A stretch of 6,036 bases of DNA, from assembly GCA_020631315.1 (NCBI GenBank), contig JAHDHM010000020.1, positions 13,059-19,094 on the forward strand. The letters are read 5' to 3'. The DNA comes from Acidimicrobiales bacterium (GTDB lineage Bacteria > Actinomycetota > Acidimicrobiia > Acidimicrobiales > Poriferisodaliceae). The position numbers and the translations under genes were made by a program. Each line of letters opens with the position of its first letter. Positions within the stretch are counted from its first letter, which is position 1. A model generated the notes under the pieces. It did not search any database. It worked only from the letters and a program-made list of their open reading frames with translations, and had not been told where the DNA came from. This document shows, piece after piece, positions 1-4,956 of this stretch.

Positions 1-38
1 ACAGCGCCCTTCGGGGGCATCTCGTACAGCGACGGCAT
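1..38 (-). CDS. Possible start of a further minus-strand gene (5' fragment, unknown product)
   Basis: An ATG at 36-38 (minus strand) opens a frame that stays open to the window edge and reads MPSLYEMPPKGA. It lies 6 bases after the stop of the GNAT gene on the same strand, and its codons end almost entirely in G or C, so it could be the next gene of that unit. The upstream GAGAT is at best a weak ribosome binding site. I do not recognise the family from 12 residues. A competing reading exists: plus-strand frame 1 is also open from base 1 to a TAG at 61-63 and could be the C-terminus of a convergent gene overlapping the GNAT gene by 19 bases. The two frames share the same third codon positions, so codon bias cannot separate them. 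Confidence 0.3.
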   Translation of the reverse strand, partial: MPSLYEMPPKGA

Positions 39-44
39 CAGATC

Positions 45-485
45 TCAGCTCTCGGGCGAGTAGCGATAGACGTTCGTCTCGCGCGCCACGAAACCGAGTC
101 GCTGGTACAGGCGGTTCGCGGCCTCGCGGCTCGGGCGTGAGGTGAGATCGACCGTCTTGGCACCCAGCTCGGCGGCGAGCTCGATCGCATGGCGGTTCAA
201 CGCTGCCCCGACACCGTGGCCCCGGGCCGAGTCGTCGACGACCACGTCCTCGATCCATGCTCGGACACCGGTCGGGATCGGGAACACGACCAGCGTCAGC
301 GACCCGACGATCCGACCGTCGACGAGGGCCACCAGCAGGTGGCAGGCATCGGAGTCCACGATCGTCTGGAGCCCCTCGGCGCCGGGGGGCGGGTTCGAAC
401 GTGACAGCTGCGGAATCAGCAGGTCGAACGCGGCGACCAAGTCGTCGGTCACCTCGTCGCGTCGCTCGATCAGCACCTCGGACAT
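45..485 (-). CDS. GNAT-family N-acetyltransferase
   Basis: A 146-residue protein of single GNAT-domain size, predicted cytosolic, that would transfer an acetyl group from acetyl-CoA to an amine of an unknown substrate. The acetyl-CoA pyrophosphate-binding motif A is clear: a hydrophobic strand WIEDVVV (77-83) followed by RGHGVGAAL (88-96), matching the family R/Q-x-x-G-x-G/A loop. Near the C-terminus, the family's A-N-R-L-Y-Q-R-L-G-F motif (123-132) supplies the conserved Asn and the Tyr that is often the general acid (Tyr127). The ATG at 483-485 is preceded by GAGGGAG, with GGAG ending 6 bases before the start, which is a convincing Shine-Dalgarno and fixes the start. It is transcribed divergently from the PAC2 gene. 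The substrate cannot be read from the sequence; antibiotic, protein N-terminal and small-metabolite acetylation all remain possible. Confidence 0.9.
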   Translation of the reverse strand: MSEVLIERRDEVTDDLVAAFDLLIPQLSRSNPPPGAEGLQTIVDSDACHLLVALVDGRIVGSLTLVVFPIPTGVRAWIEDVVVDDSARGHGVGAALNRHAIELAAELGAKTVDLTSRPSREAANRLYQRLGFVARETNVYRYSPES

Positions 486-616
486 GCACTTCTCCCTCAG
501 CGGCAGGAGCCCCAGCGTACGGCGTCACCCCACGTGTACCGAGCAGTGCCGAGGACCGCCCCGCCCTCACCGCGCGAGGAACCGAGCACCGGCTGACGCC
601 GGTAGCGTGGAACCCG
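486..616. promoter_or_regulatory. Divergent intergenic region between GNAT and PAC2 genes
   Basis: This 131-bp spacer separates two divergent genes and should hold both promoters. In the minus direction there is TACGCT (plus-strand 514-519), fitting the actinobacterial TAnnnT -10 pattern; it would start transcription near 507 and give a leader of about 22 bases carrying the GNAT gene's GAGGGAG ribosome binding site. In the plus direction there is TAGCGT at 603-608, annotated separately. I see no good TTGACA-like -35 at 16-18 bases from either, and no clear inverted repeat that would suggest an operator. The promoter calls rest on short hexamers. Confidence 0.4.
603..608 (+). promoter_or_regulatory. 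Candidate -10 element of the PAC2 gene, leaderless spacing
   Basis: TAGCGT matches the TAnnnT -10 consensus of actinobacterial housekeeping sigma factors and ends 8 bases before the ATG at 617. Transcription starting 6-9 bases after such an element would begin at or next to the start codon, giving a leaderless mRNA, a common arrangement in actinobacteria. No recognisable -35 lies 16-18 bases upstream. An alternative is that GGAA at 609-612 acts as a weak, closely spaced ribosome binding site served by a promoter further upstream. Confidence 0.35.
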
Positions 617-1492
617 ATGAAGCACGTCGAGTGGCGCAACACGCCCGACCTGAACGACGCGATGTTGATCCTGGCCTTCGAGGGGTGGAACGACGCCGGC
701 GACGCCGCCAGCACGGCGCTCGACTACGTGGCCCGCCGCTTCGACGCCGAGATCGTCGCCACGATCGACCCGGAACCGTTCTTCGACTTCGGTTCCACCC
801 GTCCGATGATCCGCCTCCGCGAGGGCGGTAGCCGCACCATCGAGTGGCCCGAGGTCGCGTTCTCCGTCCTGGACACAGGCGAACGGCCGCTCGTCGTACT
901 CACCGGCCCCGAGCCTCGCCTCATGTGGCGGACGTTCTGCGAGCAGGTCGTCGCCGTCGCCCAGCGGTTGAACGTCACGACCGCGATCAGCCTCGGCGCA
1001 CTCCTCGCCGAGGTCCACCACGCGCAGCCGGTCAGCGTCTTCGGTGCGAGCAGCGACGCAGATCTCACCGCTCGCCTGGGCCTGCGCAAGTCGACCTACA
1101 GCGGTCCGACCGGCATCGTCGGCGTGCTCCAGGACGCACTTCAGCGCGCCGAGGTCCCGGCCATGTCGTTGTGGGCGTCGGTGCCCACGTACGTCCCGAG
1201 CTCCACCTCGCCGAAGGCCGCGCTCGCGCTCGTCGAACGCCTCGTCGAGGTCCTCGACATCCAGCTCAGCGCCGGCGATCTACAGATCGCAGCCAACCGC
1301 TACGAACGCCAGGTCGACGACATGCTCGACGAGGACGACGAACTCGCCGACTACGCCCAACAGATCCTGTTGGCGTCGGTCGACGACGAGGACGAGCCCG
1401 AGATCGCCGACGACCCCGCCGGGTTCTCGTTCGACGACGTCGACGGCGACGCCCTCATCGAGGACTTGGAGCAGTTCCTACGAGATCAGTGA
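617..1492 (+). CDS. PAC2 (proteasome assembly chaperone 2-like) family protein
   Basis: A 291-residue predicted cytosolic protein. The N-terminal region LILAFEGWNDAGDAA (17-31) and the following DFGSTRP segment (57-63) are typical of actinobacterial PAC2 proteins, which share the fold of the eukaryotic and archaeal 20S proteasome assembly chaperones. The central part contains the family's SLGALLAEV strand-loop (125-133) and the S-G-P-T-G-I-V-G-V stretch (162-170). The role in bacteria is not established; a link to the Pup-proteasome pathway is an inference from fold only. From about residue 234 the tail is very acidic (24 Asp/Glu in 57 residues, one Arg) and ends EQFLRDQ. The frame is open upstream to 257, but that part would overlap the GNAT gene antisense, and family homology begins near residue 5, so the ATG at 617 is chosen. 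It converges with the NUDIX gene, overlapping it by 7 bases. Confidence 0.9.
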   Translation: MKHVEWRNTPDLNDAMLILAFEGWNDAGDAASTALDYVARRFDAEIVATIDPEPFFDFGSTRPMIRLREGGSRTIEWPEVAFSVLDTGERPLVVLTGPEPRLMWRTFCEQVVAVAQRLNVTTAISLGALLAEVHHAQPVSVFGASSDADLTARLGLRKSTYSGPTGIVGVLQDALQRAEVPAMSLWASVPTYVPSSTSPKAALALVERLVEVLDIQLSAGDLQIAANRYERQVDDMLDEDDELADYAQQILLASVDDEDEPEIADDPAGFSFDDVDGDALIEDLEQFLRDQ

Positions 1493-2163
1493 TCGGGCTC
1501 CCACGCCCGGGCACGAGGTGGATCGAACGTCGGCAGCGGCGATTCGCCACGGATGGCGGCGAACGCCTGCGCAGCCCATCGGTCGGCACTCGCGACCGGT
1601 GTGGGGAGGGAATCCTCGGCGAACCAGCCCACGTCGGCGGTCTCGAGTGGGTGCCCACGAAGCTCACCGCCGACAGCACGACAGTGAAACACCAACGAGT
1701 ACAGCGGGATCTGGGTGAAGCCGAGCCGCATACCGTCCAGCACGCCGAGCATGCCGACCGGTTCGCACTGGATGCCCGTCTCCTCCCAGACCTCCTTCTG
1801 TGCGACCTCCGCAGCCGAATAGCCGACATCGGCCCAGCCGGTCGGATACAGCCAGACACCGGAATCGGCACGCTGGACCAGGAGCACCTCACCGTCGTCG
1901 TTGCCGACAACAGCGCCGACTGCGATCTTCGGGGTGACGTAGCCGGCCACGCCACTGCCGACCCCCTTCAACCACTCGGCTTCGATACCGGCGGGGTCCG
2001 GGTCGGCCGTGGCGCTCGCCTTGATCCGTGCGGCGACCGCCAGCACCTCTTCGTAGCGCTCACGCTCGTACAGGCTCTCGGTGAAGCCGAGGCCCGTCTG
2101 GGCGATACCGGCGAGCGACTCCGCCCAGGTCAACAGATCGTGTGCCGTTGCTCGCTCGCTCAT
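1486..2163 (-). CDS. NUDIX hydrolase with N-terminal Nudix_N domain
   Basis: A 225-residue predicted cytosolic pyrophosphohydrolase. Residues about 5-60 form a helical N-terminal segment (LLTWAESLAGIAQTGLGF) characteristic of the Nudix_N group, followed by the NUDIX fold from about 77 (TPKIAVGAVV) to 190. The Nudix box is at 109-131: Gly109, then KEVWEETGI at 123-131, so the metal-binding E-x-x-E-E core (Glu124, Glu127, Glu128) is intact. It departs from the textbook box at two places: Tyr115 replaces the first Glu and Lys123 replaces Arg. From memory, G-W-A-D-V-G-Y/L variants of this kind are normal in this subgroup, whose characterised members hydrolyse nucleoside diphosphate derivatives such as ADP-ribose or CDP-choline; the substrate here is undetermined. 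The gene lies 31 bp after glnD on the same strand and appears to have its own promoter. Confidence 0.92.
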   Translation of the reverse strand: MSERATAHDLLTWAESLAGIAQTGLGFTESLYERERYEEVLAVAARIKASATADPDPAGIEAEWLKGVGSGVAGYVTPKIAVGAVVGNDDGEVLLVQRADSGVWLYPTGWADVGYSAAEVAQKEVWEETGIQCEPVGMLGVLDGMRLGFTQIPLYSLVFHCRAVGGELRGHPLETADVGWFAEDSLPTPVASADRWAAQAFAAIRGESPLPTFDPPRARAWEPDH

Positions 2164-2169
2164 GGCGGC

Positions 2170-2198
2170 ACGCTAGCGGTCGCAGTTGCGGCGGTCAG
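2170..2198 (-). promoter_or_regulatory. Candidate promoter of the NUDIX gene, overlapping the glnD stop codon
   Basis: Read on the minus strand there is CTGACC (plus 2193-2198, four of six matches to TTGACA), an exact 17-base spacer, then TAGCGT (plus 2170-2175) fitting TAnnnT. The TGA stop of glnD lies inside the -35 hexamer. The -10 ends 6 bases before the ATG at 2163, so transcription would start at or one base before the start codon and the message would be leaderless. No Shine-Dalgarno is visible in the intervening GCCGCC, which fits this reading. The -10 sits in an 8-base palindrome CGCTAGCG (2171-2178), which may be chance. Confidence 0.45.
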
Positions 2199-4471
2199 CG
2201 CAGCTCGGACAGCGCGTGGCGGAGGCCCTTCACGATCTCGTCGCGGAGGCGACGATCGATCTCGGCGCCACCTGCGCGACTGACGTAGAAGGTGTCGACC
2301 GCCTCGGGACCGATCGTCTGGATCTTCGCCGAGCGCAGGTCGAGCCGCATGTGCGCGAAGAACCGGGTGACCCGGTAGAGCACGCCGATCCGGTCGGCGG
2401 TGTGGACTTCGATGATGGTGACGTCGTCGTGACCCTTGGGTGGAAACTCGATGACGGTCGGCACGTCCGACGCCGAGCGCGGACGGCGTGCGTAGGTCTG
2501 GGCCCGCTCGGCGAGCCGTGCGTCGATCGCGAGCCGTCCGTGGATCGCGTCGTCGATCGAGCGCTTCACCGCTGCCTCGTCGATGCCGTGCCTCGGCACC
2601 TCGACTCGGAACTGCGAGGCCGCCATGCCCGCGGCCGAGGAATAGGCGTCGGCCTGCAACACGTCGAGACCACGCAGTGCCAGACCGCCCGCGACACGTG
2701 AGAACACGCCGACGTCGTCCGGTGCCACCACGGTGATCATGTCGTCGGTGACGTCGACCTGGAAGCGGCCGCCGCGCATCAGCTCCTCGACGCGCTCGTC
2801 GACGAACGAGCGACGCGACCAGGCGCCGCTGCCGCCGCCGATGTGGGCGTTCACCCGCTCGGTCAAGAGCCGGACGAGATCGGCCTTCCAGCTGTTCCAC
2901 GCCGTCGGGCCCGTCGCCAACGAATCCGCCTCGGTGAGTGCGGCCAGCAACTCGAGCACCTCGGTGGAGCCGAGCAACGTCGCCACGTTGGCGATGACGT
3001 CGTGGTCGCCGAGGTCGCGTCGTGTCGCCACGTCGGGCAACAGCAAGTGGTGTCGCACGAGCCGGCCGATGCGTTGCGTGTCGTCCCCGCTCAGGCCGAT
3101 GCGCGGTCCGATCCGCTCGACCAGCTCGACACCGGCGATGGAATGATCTCCCGGATAGCCCTTGCCGATGTCGTGGAAGAGCGCAGCCAGCACGAGCAGA
3201 TCGGGGCGCCGCACCCGGTGGGCCAGACGCGACGCCTGGGCCGCAGCCTCGAGCAGGTGACGGTCGACGGTGAAGCGGTGGTAGACGTTGCGCTGCGGAC
3301 GGTTACGGTTCGGCGCCCACTCCGGCAGGATGCACGTCCACACGCCGAACAGGTCGAGACGTTCGATCACTCGACGACCTGCATCACCGAGCGAGAGCAG
3401 CTCGACGAAGAGCCGAAGCGCCCCCTCCGGCCACGGGTCCGGGAAGATCGACTGACGGTCACTCAACCGTCGTAGGGACGAGCGTTCGATCGGGATGTCG
3501 AGCCGGGCTGCGGCGACGGCAGCGTGCAGCACGAGCAGCGGATCGGTTGCAGGGTCGCCCGTCACGACGAGCTCGCCGTCAGCGACGGACAGACCGGCGG
3601 CCAGGTTCTCGGGCGGGTCGACCACGGCCTGACCCTGCTGCTGACGGACCCCGTACCAGACATCATCGGCGACGAACGCGATCGCTCGGGCGGCTTCGGC
3701 GACGCGGCCCATCAACACGTCGGCGTCGTGGACGTCGAGCAGTTCGGCGACAGCGTCCTGGTCGTCGAGCAACAGCACGTCACCGCGGCGGCCGGTGTGG
3801 CGATGGAGACCGACGCGAACGTCCAGCAGCGTCGATTCTGCATCGGTCAGGAAGTCGATGTCGTCGTCGGTCAGCGGTGCACCCGCGGTCCGACCCCACA
3901 AGAGCGCGTGCACGTCCCGCAGTCCGCCTCGACCTTCCTTCAGATCCGGCTCGAGCAGGAAGGCGGTCTCGCCGCAGCGTTCATGGCGTAGGCGCACGGA
4001 CTCGACCAGTTCGCTCAGCCAGCGATCGGCGTCGGCCGCCCATGCAGCGCGGTGCCGACCAGCCAGTTCGCCGGTGAGTTCGGCGTCGCCCGCGAGGTGC
4101 CGGATCGAGAGCAGTGACGTGGCTGCATCGAGGTCTTCCGAGGCGAGCGCCAACGCGGCTTCGGGAGTGCGTACCGCATGGCCGAGCTTCAGGCCCGCGT
4201 CCCAGATCGGATACCAGATCGCATCGGCGATCGCCGTCACGTCCTGGTGTTCGCGGTAGACGAGCACGACGTCCAGATCGGATCCGGGCGCCAGCTCGCG
4301 GCGCCCATAGCCGCCGACGGCGACGAGCGAGATGCCGTCGCGGTCGCCGATCGCCTCGTTGCCGAGTTCTCGCAGCCAGACGTCGGTGGCGTCGGACAGC
4401 GCACGACACAGCGCTCGGCCGTCGAGCTGGGGCTCAGCGAGGATGCGGGCGCGTTCTTCGACGAAGCTCAT
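2195..4471 (-). CDS. glnD: PII nucleotidyltransferase / nucleotidyl-removing enzyme GlnD
   Basis: A 758-residue bifunctional sensor that nucleotidylates PII proteins under nitrogen limitation and removes the group when glutamine is plentiful. Domains in order: nucleotidyltransferase with GGYGRREL (53-60) and the metal-binding Ser-Asp-Leu-Asp (64-67); the UTase linker domain with EPDLKEGRGGLRDVHALLW (174-192); an HD phosphohydrolase domain (about 400-520) with His405, His433-Asp434 (in LFHDIGKG), His443, His474-His475 and Asp516; and two C-terminal ACT domains, about 578-650 and 684-756, that sense glutamine in characterised GlnD. All key residues appear intact. The length is within the actinobacterial range and shorter than the roughly 890-residue E. 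coli enzyme. Corynebacterial and streptomycete homologues use ATP (adenylylation) rather than UTP, so the donor here is open. The ATG at 4469-4471 has no strong ribosome binding site but lies 12 bases after the preceding gene, suggesting translational coupling. No PII or ammonium transporter gene is seen nearby. Confidence 0.95.
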   Translation of the reverse strand: MSFVEERARILAEPQLDGRALCRALSDATDVWLRELGNEAIGDRDGISLVAVGGYGRRELAPGSDLDVVLVYREHQDVTAIADAIWYPIWDAGLKLGHAVRTPEAALALASEDLDAATSLLSIRHLAGDAELTGELAGRHRAAWAADADRWLSELVESVRLRHERCGETAFLLEPDLKEGRGGLRDVHALLWGRTAGAPLTDDDIDFLTDAESTLLDVRVGLHRHTGRRGDVLLLDDQDAVAELLDVHDADVLMGRVAEAARAIAFVADDVWYGVRQQQGQAVVDPPENLAAGLSVADGELVVTGDPATDPLLVLHAAVAAARLDIPIERSSLRRLSDRQSIFPDPWPEGALRLFVELLSLGDAGRRVIERLDLFGVWTCILPEWAPNRNRPQRNVYHRFTVDRHLLEAAAQASRLAHRVRRPDLLVLAALFHDIGKGYPGDHSIAGVELVERIGPRIGLSGDDTQRIGRLVRHHLLLPDVATRRDLGDHDVIANVATLLGSTEVLELLAALTEADSLATGPTAWNSWKADLVRLLTERVNAHIGGGSGAWSRRSFVDERVEELMRGGRFQVDVTDDMITVVAPDDVGVFSRVAGGLALRGLDVLQADAYSSAAGMAASQFRVEVPRHGIDEAAVKRSIDDAIHGRLAIDARLAERAQTYARRPRSASDVPTVIEFPPKGHDDVTIIEVHTADRIGVLYRVTRFFAHMRLDLRSAKIQTIGPEAVDTFYVSRAGGAEIDRRLRDEIVKGLRHALSELR

Positions 4472-4483
4472 CGTTGCGAAGTC

Positions 4484-4954
4484 TCACCCATCGGCTCGGC
4501 GGCGCGCCAGACGTGCTTTGGCCTTGGCCGCTCCCCACACCAAGCCGATCGTCTGCAGCTCGGGATCGAGGTCGGCGAGCGCCGCCGGCTCGAGGCCGTA
4601 GCGATCGTCGGGGGCGAGGCGCTCGTCCATCGCGTCACGCATGACCGGGGGCACGTCGTACCCGGCCAGCACGGCGTTGCCGAACTTCGTCGCCGCGCGC
4701 ACGATCTGGAGCGGCGTCGTCCACTGCTGGTCCACATCGGCGCGGACGAGTTCCGCGAGCCGCGGCAACGCCTCAGCCGCGGCTGCGGCTGCAGCCTCGG
4801 CGATGGCACCGGTCTCTTCGTCGTTCAGCGGGCCCTGCCGCCAGTCGCCGAGCACGGACGACACCACACGCACGAACCACGGCTCGAACGCGATGCTGAC
4901 GTCCGCGAGCAGACGTTCACCGGCCTCGGCGAACAGCTCGTCGTCGCTGGACAC
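4484..4954 (-). CDS. Conserved protein of unknown function
   Basis: A 156-residue protein with no signal peptide, membrane segment, or cysteine or histidine residue, so a metal or redox site is unlikely. The start is GTG (plus 4952-4954), 2 bases after the stop of the acyl-CoA dehydrogenase gene, with no clear Shine-Dalgarno; coupling to the upstream gene is likely. Residues 1-70 look helical and include a run of seven alanines (54-60). The second half carries what looks like a conserved signature: PLQIVRAATKFGNAVL (81-96), VPPVMRDAMDERLAPDDRYG (101-120) and LADLDPELQTIGLVWGAAKA (126-145), ending in an Arg-rich tail. I recall similar uncharacterised proteins in other actinobacteria but no assigned function. 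Codon use matches the neighbours. It sits between a fatty-acid oxidation gene and glnD and is probably co-transcribed with both. Confidence 0.85.
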   Translation of the reverse strand: MSSDDELFAEAGERLLADVSIAFEPWFVRVVSSVLGDWRQGPLNDEETGAIAEAAAAAAAEALPRLAELVRADVDQQWTTPLQIVRAATKFGNAVLAGYDVPPVMRDAMDERLAPDDRYGLEPAALADLDPELQTIGLVWGAAKAKARLARRRADG

Positions 4955-4956
4955 GC

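Noticed and set aside
257..616. Upstream extension of the PAC2 frame, adding 120 residues before the ATG at 617
   Set aside because: It would lie antisense to the GNAT gene for 229 bases, is rich in Arg, Ser and Pro as expected from a GC-rich shadow frame, and the family homology begins just after the ATG at 617.
1494..1509. Possible hairpin CGGGC / GCCCG with a 6-base loop just after the PAC2 stop
   Set aside because: Only five base pairs, no T-tract, and it lies inside the 3' coding end of the NUDIX gene; stems like this are expected by chance at this GC content.
844..2283. Long plus-strand open frame of 479 codons
   Set aside because: It runs through the PAC2 gene in another frame and then antisense to the NUDIX gene; the product is low-complexity Arg/Pro/His-rich in its first half and matches no family, which is typical of shadow frames in GC-rich DNA.
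2160..2900. Minus-strand open frame of 246 codons inside glnD
   Set aside because: It overlaps the ACT-domain region of glnD in another frame, is extremely Arg-rich and has no domain or plausible start context.
4775..4795. Short GCnGCn-like repeat
   Set aside because: It encodes a seven-alanine helical run in the unknown protein with mixed GCT/GCA/GCC/GCG codons, so it is protein composition rather than a DNA tandem repeat.
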